From contig CANOLA010000001.1 in NCBI GenBank assembly GCA_947566705.1, positions 1 to 64,000 on the forward strand: 64,000 bases of DNA, in the 5' to 3' direction. The stretch comes from an uncultured Lachnospiraceae bacterium. GTDB taxonomy: Bacteria > Bacillota > Clostridia > Lachnospirales > Lachnospiraceae. The notes beneath the pieces are model-generated. The model was not told where the DNA came from. It was given only the letters and a program-made list of their open reading frames with translations, and made no database searches. Position numbers and translations under genes: made by a program. The stretch's first letter is position 1. Every line of letters begins with the position of its first letter. This document shows positions 45,446-54,144 of the stretch, in pieces.

Positions 45446-46726
45446 TTATACTTCTGCCAGAAATGACAGTGAGCCGCACACGCAGACCACACCGCTTTCC
45501 GCTTCCTTCTCTGCCATGGAAACTGCAAGGGGAACGCTTCTGACCGGCTCTGCCCAGGCACCCTGCGTCCTTAAATATTCCGCCAGTTTTCCCCCGTCCA
45601 GCGCACGCCCTGACGGCGGTGTGACAGTAAAGAATTTTGCTGCAAGGGGAAGAAGCTCTGCCATCATTTCCCTGTACTGCTTGTCTGCAAAAACACCCGT
45701 CACAAAATAAATCTTTCTGCCGCCAAACAGTCTGCGCAGATTCCCTGCCAGTGCCCGTGCGCCCTGAACATTATGACCGCCGTCCACCACAAGCGGCGGC
45801 TCTGTTCTTCTGATTTCAAACCTTCCCTGCCAGCAGGTATCGGACAGTCCCTGTCTGATGGACTGCATTTCCAGCGGATAACCGTTTTTTTTCAGCAGCA
45901 ACGCTGCTTCTATCGCAAGCGATGCATTTTCCATCTGGTAGTCTGCAGCAAACGGTATCCAAAAGCTTCCCAGCCCCTTTATGCAAAAGGTCTGCCCTTC
46001 AAGGTTTCCCTCTGTCTGTACAGGAGAGCGCGCGACATAAAGATGTGAGGATTTCTTTTCACATACTTTTGTAAATACCTGCATGACCTCCGGCTCCTGC
46101 GGCACGGACAGTACCGTGGTATTTTCTTTAATGATGCCTGCCTTCTGTGCGGCAATGGCGGCTAATGTACCGCCTAAAAGCTGCATATGGTCGAAGCTTA
46201 TGGCAGTAATCACGGCAAGCTCCGGTGCAGGTATGACATTTGTGGCATCACAGGTTCCTCCAAGTCCGGTTTCCAGAATCACAAGGGCACATTTTTGTTC
46301 GGTAAAATATAATAATGCCAGCGCAAGCATCTGTTCAAACTCTGAAGGAAAACGGTATCCGTCCAGACGCATCCCGTCAGCCTCTTCCTTTACAGCAGAC
46401 ATAAGCCTGCCTGTATCTGCTTTTTCAATTTCCCGTCCGTTTACACGGATACACTCTGTAAAACACCGCAGTGCCGGGGAAGTAAAACATCCCGTCCTTA
46501 CTCCGCTCTCTGTCAGTATCTGTCCTAAAAACGCACAGAAAGAGCCTTTGCCGTTTGTTCCTGCCACATGAATGTATTTCAGCTTCTTTTCCGGACTGCC
46601 CAGACGCTTTAACAGAATACGGATGCTGTCTAAATTAATGGTCTGCTCCCCGGCTGTTACCGCAGCAGGGGAAAACACCGGCAGGCTCTTTAAATATTCC
46701 ACTGCCTGTCCGTAATCCATGCTCAT
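45446..46726 (-). CDS. folC: folylpolyglutamate synthase/dihydrofolate synthase
   Basis: ATP-dependent Mur-ligase-fold enzyme of 426 residues that adds glutamates to folates and may also make dihydrofolate. The P-loop is HVAGTNGKGSFCAFL near residue 53. Further family blocks are LETGLGGTCDATNVI, ITAISFDHMQLLGGTLA and the C-terminal VVDGGHNVQGARAL. The start overlaps the folT stop by four bases (ATGA), which couples synthesis of the folate importer with the enzyme that traps folate inside the cell. Confidence 0.95.
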   Translation of the reverse strand: MSMDYGQAVEYLKSLPVFSPAAVTAGEQTINLDSIRILLKRLGSPEKKLKYIHVAGTNGKGSFCAFLGQILTESGVRTGCFTSPALRCFTECIRVNGREIEKADTGRLMSAVKEEADGMRLDGYRFPSEFEQMLALALLYFTEQKCALVILETGLGGTCDATNVIPAPELAVITAISFDHMQLLGGTLAAIAAQKAGIIKENTTVLSVPQEPEVMQVFTKVCEKKSSHLYVARSPVQTEGNLEGQTFCIKGLGSFWIPFAADYQMENASLAIEAALLLKKNGYPLEMQSIRQGLSDTCWQGRFEIRRTEPPLVVDGGHNVQGARALAGNLRRLFGGRKIYFVTGVFADKQYREMMAELLPLAAKFFTVTPPSGRALDGGKLAEYLRTQGAWAEPVRSVPLAVSMAEKEAESGVVCVCGSLSFLAEV

Positions 46727-47274
46727 GAATGTGCATCCTGCAGAACGTATTTTTCCACATAACGCAGCGGCTTTAACACCATGAACAGAAGCGCGGTATT
46801 CACCGGGAACATCACAAGCTCCTTTACCAGACGGGAACTTAAAATGGCAAGATATCCTGTCATGCCAGTTCCAGCCGGACTGCCATAGAGTAAAAACAGA
46901 TTATAACTGTTTAACAGAAGCCCCACCAGAAATGTGTGCAGAATTTCTGCAAGAATAATCCGCCATGCTGTCACATCCTGGTTTTTCCTGCGGAGTACCA
47001 GTCCGAAAATTACTGCGGAAAGAATGGATGAAATGGTAAAGCCCGGAAAAAACGGTCCGGTCGGTTTTACCGCAAAAGCAAGAATATCCGAGATTCCTCC
47101 CACAATCCCCGCAACTGCAGGTCCGTAAAAGGAACCCGCAACCGCAAGCGGCAGGCTTCCAAAACGGATTTCAATGATGTTTGTGACCGGAATCCTGAAA
47201 AATCCCAGAATAACCGCCAGTGCGACCAGCATGGCGCATGTGGTAAGTGTTTTTGTGTTTTTGATTTTTGACAT
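46723..47274 (-). CDS. folT: folate ECF transporter S component FolT
   Basis: Substrate-binding membrane subunit of 183 residues for an energy-coupling factor importer of folate. Six hydrophobic segments; the S-component features GSLPLAVAGSFYGPAVAGIVGGISD and PGFTISSILSAVIFG (shown in part as FYGPAVAGIVGGISD) are clear. It needs the shared EcfA/A'/T unit encoded elsewhere. The identification as FolT rather than another S component rests on the THF riboswitch leader and the coupling to folC. AAGGAGG is masked by a hairpin in the leader. Confidence 0.92.
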   Translation of the reverse strand: MSKIKNTKTLTTCAMLVALAVILGFFRIPVTNIIEIRFGSLPLAVAGSFYGPAVAGIVGGISDILAFAVKPTGPFFPGFTISSILSAVIFGLVLRRKNQDVTAWRIILAEILHTFLVGLLLNSYNLFLLYGSPAGTGMTGYLAILSSRLVKELVMFPVNTALLFMVLKPLRYVEKYVLQDAHS

Positions 47275-47279
47275 AATAA

Positions 47280-47318
47280 TACCTCCTTTGCAGTTTCCTT
47301 TTCACTACACAGGAGGTA
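47280..47318 (-). promoter_or_regulatory. Shine-Dalgarno sequestering helix of folT
   Basis: TACCTCCT (47280-47287, the plus-strand form of the folT ribosome site AGGAGGTA) is perfectly complementary over eight bases to AGGAGGTA (47311-47318). In the mRNA this pairs an anti-SD just after the aptamer with the SD just before ATG. Confidence 0.75.
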
Positions 47319-47320
47319 AT

Positions 47321-47430
47321 GCTCTTATGTAGCAGCGGGATGCGGTACCGAAACCGCAAGAAAATTCTTTTCGTCCCGGTGACAACTCCCTGTTCACCAG
47401 GCACTTAACGCTTCGGTACCTACTCTGCAT
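47321..47430 (-). ncRNA. tetrahydrofolate (THF) riboswitch upstream of folT
   Basis: Minus-strand leader with class I THF aptamer features: GCAGAGTAGGTACCG at the 5' side, the conserved GCGTTAAGTGCCTG, GGGAGTTGTCACCGGGACGA, and GCATCCCGCTGCTAC at the 3' side closing the first helix with GAGTAG. The aptamer is followed by the helix that can mask the folT ribosome site, so ligand binding probably represses translation. Confidence 0.9.
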
Positions 47431-47457
47431 ATCATTTAAATTTTTAACACACTGCAT

Positions 47458-47486
47458 ATATTACCGCATTTTTCCCTGGATGTAAA
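47458..47486 (-). promoter_or_regulatory. promoter of the folT operon
   Basis: Minus strand TTTACA (47486-47481), 17-base spacer, TAATAT (47463-47458); the predicted start lies about 20 bases before the riboswitch. Confidence 0.7.
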
Positions 47487-47495
47487 CCATAAATT

Positions 47496-49727
47496 TTATT
47501 TCTTTACACCTTTTGTGTCACGGTTTCCTATATGGAGCCTGCCTAAGGATACCGTTTTACCGTTTACCTCAGCCTCCTCATTTTCCCCTTCATGCAGTAC
47601 GTATACATTTTTCAGTTCATCCCCGGCAGAAAGCTTCATACCGCGTACCCCCACGGCACTCTTCTTTTTCTGCGGAATCAGCGCGCATTCAATGCGCAGA
47701 AACATCTCTTTTGACGAGCGCATCACAAGCGTATCGTTTTCTTCCAGAATCCGGACCGAGAGTACCATATCCCCCTCGCCCAGCTTTGTGGCTGCCGTGG
47801 TTTTTTTGGATACGGCAAACTCAATTCCGTCCACTACCTTAAGCATTGCCTGCTTCGTGGCAAACACCAGACGGCTTTTACTCACCTCTTCCAGGCTGGC
47901 AATAAACACCAGATTCTCGCTGCTGCTGTCATAATTGCACACATTGTCAACCGGTGTTCCCTTGTCCCGGAACTTTCCGTATGGCAGATCCAGTACCTTT
48001 AACAGATGAAGCTGTCCGCTGTCTGTAAAAATACAGATTCTGTCCGTATTTTTACAAGTGAAGACATAACGGTTCTCCGCATCCGCCGTTTCTTTGTTGC
48101 GCTCATAAACGGAAGTATCTATGACTTTTGCATAGCCGAAACGGTCCATTAAAAATACAACGTCCATTTCCTCCAGTTTTTTCTCTTCCACAACCGCTTC
48201 CTTTAAATTGTCAATCACGGTCCTGCGGTCGCTGCCATAGGCTTTCTTAAAGCTCTGCAGCTCTTTTATAATCACCTTTGCCATGGAGGAACGGTGCCCT
48301 AATATATCCTCATATTTTCCAATGTTTGCGAGGGTTTCGTCATGTTCCTTCATCAGCGCTTCTATTTCCAGTCCAATCAGCTTGTACAAGCGCATTTCAA
48401 GAATTGCCTGCGCCTGGCGTTCCGTGAAATTAAGCTGCTGTGCCATAATCTCGGAGGACGGGTTTTTAAACGTAATCTTATCGGTATTTCCTTCGGTCAG
48501 GCATGCCTTTGCATCCTTAATACTGCGGCTGCCGCGCAGAATTTCAATGATAAGGTCAATGACGTTGCAGGCACGGATTAATCCTTCCTGAATCTCCTTT
48601 TTATCCAGTTCCTTTGCAAGCAGTGTTTTGTATTTCCTGGTTGCAATTTCATACTGGAAATGTACGTGGTGCCTGATGACCGGAATCAGTCCCATGGTTT
48701 CCGGTCTGCCGTCTGCGACCGCAAGCATATTGACGCCAAATGTATCCTCCAGCTTTGTTTTTTTATAAAGCAGGTTGGAAAGCGCTTCTGTATCTGCGCC
48801 TTTTTTCAAATCCAGCACAATGCGGATTCCCTCCTTGGAGGACTGGTTGGTGATATCCACAATATCAGAGGTTGCTTTTGTTTCCACCAGATTATAAACA
48901 TCGTTTAAAAACTTGCCGATATTTGCGCCAATCATGGTATACGGAATTTCCGTAATCACCATACGCTCTTTGCCCGCTTTCCCCTGTTCGATTTCTATTT
49001 TGCCGCGGATTTTTATTTTGCCCATGCCGGATTCATAGATTGCAGGAAGGTCATCCTTATTTGCAATAATACCCCCTGTCGGAAAATCCGGTCCTTTTAT
49101 ATACTGCATCATTTCTGCCGTGGAAATATCCGGGTTTTTCATATAGGCAATTACCCCGTCTACTACCTCGCCGAAATTATGCGGCGGAATCGAGGTCGCC
49201 ATACCGACTGCAATCCCTTCCGCACCGTTAATTAAAAGGTTTGGCACCTTGACCGGAAGCACTGCCGGTTCTTTTTCTGTTTCATCAAAGTTTGGCACAA
49301 AATCCACGACATCCTTGTCAAGGTCCGCAAGATACGCTTCCTGCGTGACTTTTTTAAGTCTTGCCTCCGTATAACGCATGGCTGCGGCGCCGTCTCCCTC
49401 GATGGAACCAAAGTTTCCGTGTCCGTCCACCAGGGGCAGTCCTTTTTTAAAGTCCTGTGCCATTACAACAAGCGCATCATAAATGGAGGAATCGCCATGC
49501 GGATGGTATTTACCCATGGTATCACCAACAATACGGGCACTCTTTCTGTATGGTTTGTCAAAACGGATGCCAAGCTCGTACATATCATACAGTGTACGGC
49601 GCTGCACCGGCTTTAAGCCGTCCCTGATATCCGGCAGTGCACGGGCGATAATGACGCTCATGGCATAATCAATATATGATTTCTGCATCAGTTCCGAATA
49701 CTCGGTCTGGATGATATTTGATTCCAT
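47496..49727 (-). CDS. parC: DNA topoisomerase IV subunit A
   Basis: Type IIA topoisomerase breakage-reunion subunit of 743 residues. The region MGKYHPHGDSSIYDALVVMAQ contains the quinolone-pocket Ser and Asp positions in susceptible form. The active-site Tyr is in AAAMRYTEARL near 121. A winged-helix and coiled-coil part leads to a C-terminal beta-pinwheel. No QRRGGKG-type GyrA box is seen in that domain, so I call topoisomerase IV (decatenation) rather than gyrase. GGAGG precedes ATG and the gene follows parE by 16 bases. Confidence 0.88.
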   Translation of the reverse strand: MESNIIQTEYSELMQKSYIDYAMSVIIARALPDIRDGLKPVQRRTLYDMYELGIRFDKPYRKSARIVGDTMGKYHPHGDSSIYDALVVMAQDFKKGLPLVDGHGNFGSIEGDGAAAMRYTEARLKKVTQEAYLADLDKDVVDFVPNFDETEKEPAVLPVKVPNLLINGAEGIAVGMATSIPPHNFGEVVDGVIAYMKNPDISTAEMMQYIKGPDFPTGGIIANKDDLPAIYESGMGKIKIRGKIEIEQGKAGKERMVITEIPYTMIGANIGKFLNDVYNLVETKATSDIVDITNQSSKEGIRIVLDLKKGADTEALSNLLYKKTKLEDTFGVNMLAVADGRPETMGLIPVIRHHVHFQYEIATRKYKTLLAKELDKKEIQEGLIRACNVIDLIIEILRGSRSIKDAKACLTEGNTDKITFKNPSSEIMAQQLNFTERQAQAILEMRLYKLIGLEIEALMKEHDETLANIGKYEDILGHRSSMAKVIIKELQSFKKAYGSDRRTVIDNLKEAVVEEKKLEEMDVVFLMDRFGYAKVIDTSVYERNKETADAENRYVFTCKNTDRICIFTDSGQLHLLKVLDLPYGKFRDKGTPVDNVCNYDSSSENLVFIASLEEVSKSRLVFATKQAMLKVVDGIEFAVSKKTTAATKLGEGDMVLSVRILEENDTLVMRSSKEMFLRIECALIPQKKKSAVGVRGMKLSAGDELKNVYVLHEGENEEAEVNGKTVSLGRLHIGNRDTKGVKK

Positions 49728-49743
49728 TTACTTTTCCTCCCTG

Positions 49744-51657
49744 CTAAATATCAAGGTCTGCATCGTTTGCATGTTCATAGATAAAGGCTTTCCGCGGCGG
49801 TACGTCTGTCCCCATTAACATGGCGGTCACATCGGACGCCATGCGCCCGTCCTCAATTTCCACACGCTTCATAACCCTGGTTTCCGGATTTAAGGTTGTC
49901 TCCCAGAGCTGGTCGGCATCCATCTCACCGAGTCCCTTGTACCGCTGCAGGGTAAAGCTTCCGGTATGCTTCTTCCGGTATTTTTCCAGCGCCGCATCAT
50001 CATAAAGATACTCTTCCTTTCCCCTGGACGGAATCACCTTGTACAGGGGCGGCATGGCAACATACACATGTCCCTCGAAAATCAGTTCCGGCATAAAGCG
50101 GTAAAACAGTGTTAACAACAGCGTGGAAATATGCGCCCCGTCCACATCGGCATCCGCCATAATCACAATCTTGTCATACCGCAGCTTTGATATATCAAAA
50201 TCATTTCCATAGCCTTCGGAGAAACCGCATCCAAATGCATTGATCATGGTTTTTATTTCCGCATTGGCAAGCACCTTGTCAATACTTGCCTTTTCTACAT
50301 TTAATATTTTTCCGCGGATCGGCATGATTGCCTGGTACATACGGTTCCTTGCCATTTTTGCAGAACCTCCGGCAGAATCTCCCTCCACGATAAATATCTC
50401 ACATTTGGAAGCGTCCCTGCTCTCACAGTTGGACAGCTTTCCATTGGAATCAAAGGAAAATTTCTGCTTTGTTAAAAGATTGGTTCTTGCTTTTTCCTCC
50501 GCCTTTCTGATTTTTGCTGCTTTTTCCGCACAGCCGATAACGGTTTTTAAGGTTTCCAGGTTTTTATCAAAAAACAGGGGAACCTCGTCATTGGTTACTT
50601 TTGCAGTTGCACGGTTTGCATCCTGGTTATCCAGTTTTGTCTTTGTCTGTCCTTCAAACCGCGGGTCCGGATGCTTGATCGTCACAACTGCCGTCATGCC
50701 GTTTCTTACATCCGCCCCGGTAAAGTTGGCGTCTTTTTCTTTTAAGTTTCCGAGCTCCCTGGCATATGAATTTATGATAGTCGTAAATGCTGTCTTAAAG
50801 CCTGTCAGGTGGGCGCCTCCTTCGGAGTTATAGATATTATTACAGAACCCAAGGATGTTTTCATGAAACTCACTGGTATACTGGAACGCTGCCTCCACCT
50901 GGATTCCTTCACTCTCTCCTTTATAGTAAATTACATCATGCAAAACTTCCTGCTTTTTATTTAAATCCTTTACAAACCCGATAATGCCATCGGGTTCATG
51001 AAATTCAATATGTTCGACTACCGGTTTTCTGCAGTCTTCAAATATTATGGTAAGCTCCGGATTCAGGTATGCCGTTTCATGCATACGGCTTTTTACATCA
51101 TCCTCGCGGAACCTTGTTTTTTCAAATATCTCCGGGTCCGGGAGAAAGTTAATCTTTGTTCCGGTTTTTTTGGTCTTCCCAGTCTTTGGCAGAAGTCCGT
51201 TTTCCAGCTTTACCACCGGTTTCCCCTGCGCATAGCGGTCATGGTGTACGTATCCGTCCTGGCTGATTTCCACGTCCATATAAGTGGAAAGTGCATTCAC
51301 GACAGAAGAGCCGACGCCATGAAGACCTCCGCTCGTTTTATATGCATTATTATCAAATTTACCGCCTGCATGCAGTGTGGTAAACACAACACGCGCTGCT
51401 GATACACCTTTTGCATGCATACCAACCGGAATCCCGCGCCCGTTATCCTCCACGGTACAGGAGCCGTCTGCTTCAAGCGTCACCCAGATGGTATCACATG
51501 CCCCCGCCAGATGCTCGTCCACAGAATTATCAACAACCTCATAAATCAGATGGTTCAGTCCCCTGGTGGTCACACTTCCGATATACATTCCCGGACGCTT
51601 CCTGACAGCCTCCAGGCCTTCCAAAACCGCTATACTGCTTGCATCATATTCTGACAT
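49744..51657 (-). CDS. parE: DNA topoisomerase IV subunit B
   Basis: GHKL ATPase subunit of 637 residues. ATP-site motifs are EVVDNSVDEHLAG, EDNGRGIPVG and GGLHGVGSSVVNALS. The transducer follows, then the TOPRIM domain with EGDSAGGSA and IMADADVDGAHI (metal-binding Asp), and the C-terminal QRYKGLGEMDADQLW. The subunit pair with parC makes an A2B2 enzyme. GGAG lies upstream of ATG. It begins 29 bases after the pucR-type gene and may be read from it. Confidence 0.9.
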   Translation of the reverse strand: MSEYDASSIAVLEGLEAVRKRPGMYIGSVTTRGLNHLIYEVVDNSVDEHLAGACDTIWVTLEADGSCTVEDNGRGIPVGMHAKGVSAARVVFTTLHAGGKFDNNAYKTSGGLHGVGSSVVNALSTYMDVEISQDGYVHHDRYAQGKPVVKLENGLLPKTGKTKKTGTKINFLPDPEIFEKTRFREDDVKSRMHETAYLNPELTIIFEDCRKPVVEHIEFHEPDGIIGFVKDLNKKQEVLHDVIYYKGESEGIQVEAAFQYTSEFHENILGFCNNIYNSEGGAHLTGFKTAFTTIINSYARELGNLKEKDANFTGADVRNGMTAVVTIKHPDPRFEGQTKTKLDNQDANRATAKVTNDEVPLFFDKNLETLKTVIGCAEKAAKIRKAEEKARTNLLTKQKFSFDSNGKLSNCESRDASKCEIFIVEGDSAGGSAKMARNRMYQAIMPIRGKILNVEKASIDKVLANAEIKTMINAFGCGFSEGYGNDFDISKLRYDKIVIMADADVDGAHISTLLLTLFYRFMPELIFEGHVYVAMPPLYKVIPSRGKEEYLYDDAALEKYRKKHTGSFTLQRYKGLGEMDADQLWETTLNPETRVMKRVEIEDGRMASDVTAMLMGTDVPPRKAFIYEHANDADLDI

Positions 51658-51686
51658 CTTGCTGCTCCTTATTTTTCATTTATTCC

Positions 51687-52781
51687 TTACATATTCTGGT
51701 CCTTCATATGGGCGAGAACTAAAACCGCAATCCGGAATGTCATTGCATCCTCGAATGTACGGATATCCAGTCCGATGGCTTTTTCTATACGCTCCAGACG
51801 GTACACCAGTGTATTTCTGTGTACATAAAGCTGGCGCGCGGTTTCCGAAATATTCAGGTTGTTTTCAAAGAATTTGCCGATTGTTGACATCGCTTCCTCA
51901 TCATCAAGTATGGCCGGAACCTCATCCCCGAACACTTCTTTTATAAACATACTGCACAGACTCATCGGAAGCTGGTAAATCAGCCTTCCAATTCCAAGCT
52001 TTCCATAGGATATCGTATCCAGGTCTGCATAAAATACCCGCCCTACTTCAAGCGCCATTCTGGCCTCCTGGTAGGATTCTGTCAGCTCAGGCAGCTGGTT
52101 TACCACATTGCCGTAGCCGACACGGACCTTAATCATTGCCTCCATATGAATATTATCTGCAAGGGAACTGGCAGTCTTTGCAAGCTCTTCCTCCATATTT
52201 TCCATGTTAATATGGGAAACATCCTTGATCAGTACCACACTGTGCTGGTCCACACTGGTGACAAAATCCCCGCGGCGGATATCTGCCAGGTTTTTCACCA
52301 GCTCCATCGCCACTTCGTTGTGTTTGTTTCCGGTATGGATTACAAATACAACCCTGGGCAGTGCCTGGATATGGTGTTTTTTTGCTTTGCTGAAAATATC
52401 CACCACCAGCATGTTACCCAGAAGGATATTCTGTATAAAGTTATTACGGTCAAACTGCTCCGCAAAGCTCATAACAAGGTTACGAACCTGGCACACTGCC
52501 ATCTGTGCGCAGATACCGGAGATATCATCCAGTACATGGCACACAAGTATATATTCCGTATCACCTTCCACAATTACCTTAAACAAATGGTAATCCTGGT
52601 ATATCTGCCGTTCAGCAAGGGATGAGGCAAACTCCAGCACCACCTGCTCCAGCGTCTGGTCTATTTCAATCCCCTGGGTATAAGCAGCCAGCTTCCCGTT
52701 CACATGGAACAGCGCAGTATCCATCCGGCTGATTTCTTTTATTTCATCTAATGAATTCTGTAATTTTTGATTTGAAAGCAT
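51687..52781 (-). CDS. PucR/CdaR-type transcriptional regulator
   Basis: Regulator of about 364 residues with the C-terminal PucR helix-turn-helix: ENNLNISETARQLYVHRNTL and YRLERIEKAIGLD. The N-terminal half has no recognised ligand domain, but a central GGDEF-like/CdaR-type middle region is suggested by the length and by KVRVGYGNVVNQLPEL. It is thought to sense a small molecule and activate nearby genes; targets may include msmK or the sugar uptake system it serves. ATG at 52781 follows GGGGAG; earlier in-frame starts would fall in the upstream hairpin. A promoter inside the end of msmK and a hairpin lie in front. Confidence 0.82.
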   Translation of the reverse strand: MLSNQKLQNSLDEIKEISRMDTALFHVNGKLAAYTQGIEIDQTLEQVVLEFASSLAERQIYQDYHLFKVIVEGDTEYILVCHVLDDISGICAQMAVCQVRNLVMSFAEQFDRNNFIQNILLGNMLVVDIFSKAKKHHIQALPRVVFVIHTGNKHNEVAMELVKNLADIRRGDFVTSVDQHSVVLIKDVSHINMENMEEELAKTASSLADNIHMEAMIKVRVGYGNVVNQLPELTESYQEARMALEVGRVFYADLDTISYGKLGIGRLIYQLPMSLCSMFIKEVFGDEVPAILDDEEAMSTIGKFFENNLNISETARQLYVHRNTLVYRLERIEKAIGLDIRTFEDAMTFRIAVLVLAHMKDQNM

Positions 52782-52805
52782 AATTCTCCCCTGGAAACAT
52801 GACAA

Positions 52806-52841
52806 GTTATAAAACCGGGTGTAAATAATCACACCCGGTTT
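52806..52841 (-). terminator. terminator-like hairpin between msmK and the pucR-type gene
   Basis: AAACCGGGTGT (52812-52822) pairs perfectly with ACACCCGGTTT (52831-52841); on the minus strand TTTTATAA follows. It ends msmK transcripts but also lies in the leader of transcripts from the promoter at 52861-52889. Confidence 0.85.
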
Positions 52842-52860
52842 CATAATTTACAACTATATA

Positions 52861-52889
52861 ATTTTATCGAACTAGTTGGTAATTGTCAA
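52861..52889 (-). promoter_or_regulatory. consensus promoter overlapping the msmK stop codon
   Basis: Minus strand TTGACA (52889-52884), 17-base spacer, TAAAAT (52866-52861). The TTGACA is formed by the last codons of msmK. The predicted start, about 52854, lies 13 bases before the hairpin. Confidence 0.6.
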
Positions 52890-53984
52890 CTCTGTTTCCT
52901 TATCAAAAACATGAATCTTTGCTGGGTCAAATGCCAGTTTAATGTGATCGCCGTAACGTGCCGGTGTGTCAGAATCAACCCTTGCAGTCATATTTGTTCC
53001 GGCAATGGTGTAGTACAGAAGTACTTCTGCACCAAGCAGCTCGTATCCGGTTACGTCAGACTCAACAACACAGTCACTGTTCTTCTGAATCATTTCCGGG
53101 TTATCAGAAATATCCTCAGGTCTGATACCAAATACAACCTTTGCTCCGTTATAGCCACCCTCAATCAGTTTCTTGGATTTGTTCTCTGAAAGGGTAATGG
53201 AATAATCACCAAAGTGTAAAACAGCCCTGTCACCATTAACCTCACAGGTTGCATCCACAAAGTTCATCTGCGGGGAACCAATAAATCCGGCAACAAATAA
53301 GTTGTTCGGCTCATTGTACAGCTTCTGCGGGGAATCCACCTGCATGATAACGCCGTCCTTTAATACAACGATTCTTGTACCAAGTGTCATAGCCTCTGTC
53401 TGGTCATGTGTTACATAGATAATCGTAGCGCCTAATCTGTTATGCAGTGATGCAATCTCAGATCTCATCTGCACACGGAGCTTTGCATCCAGGTTGGATA
53501 ACGGCTCATCCATCAGGAATACCTTAGGATTACGGACAATTGCACGTCCCATGGCAACACGCTGTCTCTGTCCACCGGAAAGAGCCTTCGGCTTACGGTC
53601 TAACAGTTTCTCAAGGTCAAGGATTCTTGCTGCTTCCTCTACCTTTGCCTTAATTTCTTCCTTCGGTACTTTTCTAAGCTTCAGACCAAATGCCATGTTA
53701 TCAAATACTGTCATGTGCGGATACAGAGCGTAGTTCTGGAATACCATTGCAATATCACGGTCCTTAGGCTCTACATCGTTCATAACCTTACCATCAATAA
53801 TCAGTTCACCGGAAGAAATCTCCTCAAGTCCGGCGATCATACGAAGGGTTGTTGACTTACCACATCCGGATGGTCCTACGAAGATGATAAACTCCTTATC
53901 CTCCACATCCAGATTAAAATCCTTAACTGCCTCAAATCCGTTTGAATATTTTTTGCAAATATTCTTAAGTGATAAACTTGCCAT
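52872..53984 (-). CDS. msmK: sugar ABC transporter ATP-binding protein MsmK/UgpC family
   Basis: ATPase of 370 residues shared by carbohydrate ABC importers. Walker A is [12 protein letters not shown], the signature [14 protein letters not shown], Walker [17 protein letters not shown] and the switch His in [10 protein letters not shown]. The C-terminal 130 residues form the OB-fold regulatory domain typical of MalK/MsmK. No permease or binding-protein genes are adjacent, as expected for a general MsmX-like ATPase that serves several importers. AGGAGG precedes ATG. Confidence 0.93.
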   Translation of the reverse strand: MASLSLKNICKKYSNGFEAVKDFNLDVEDKEFIIFVGPSGCGKSTTLRMIAGLEEISSGELIIDGKVMNDVEPKDRDIAMVFQNYALYPHMTVFDNMAFGLKLRKVPKEEIKAKVEEAARILDLEKLLDRKPKALSGGQRQRVAMGRAIVRNPKVFLMDEPLSNLDAKLRVQMRSEIASLHNRLGATIIYVTHDQTEAMTLGTRIVVLKDGVIMQVDSPQKLYNEPNNLFVAGFIGSPQMNFVDATCEVNGDRAVLHFGDYSITLSENKSKKLIEGGYNGAKVVFGIRPEDISDNPEMIQKNSDCVVESDVTGYELLGAEVLLYYTIAGTNMTARVDSDTPARYGDHIKLAFDPAKIHVFDKETELTITN

Positions 53985-54075
53985 TTGAAAAATCCTCCTA
54001 ATTTGTTTTCTCCGGGGTCATCCCCTGTCAGTTCTTTATACAAGTATAATACATAACTCTGTCCGTTTTTACCAC

Positions 54076-54119
54076 CGTCAAACCGCCAAATATTTTTACA
54101 GCTTATTGTCAGTTTGACG
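54076..54119. repeat. 8-bp inverted repeat in the msmK leader region
   Basis: CGTCAAAC (54076-54083) and GTTTGACG (54112-54119) are exact reverse complements separated by 28 bases, about 90 bases upstream of msmK. Confidence 0.5.
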
Positions 54120-54144
54120 AAAAAAAGCAAAAACACATTCCGGA

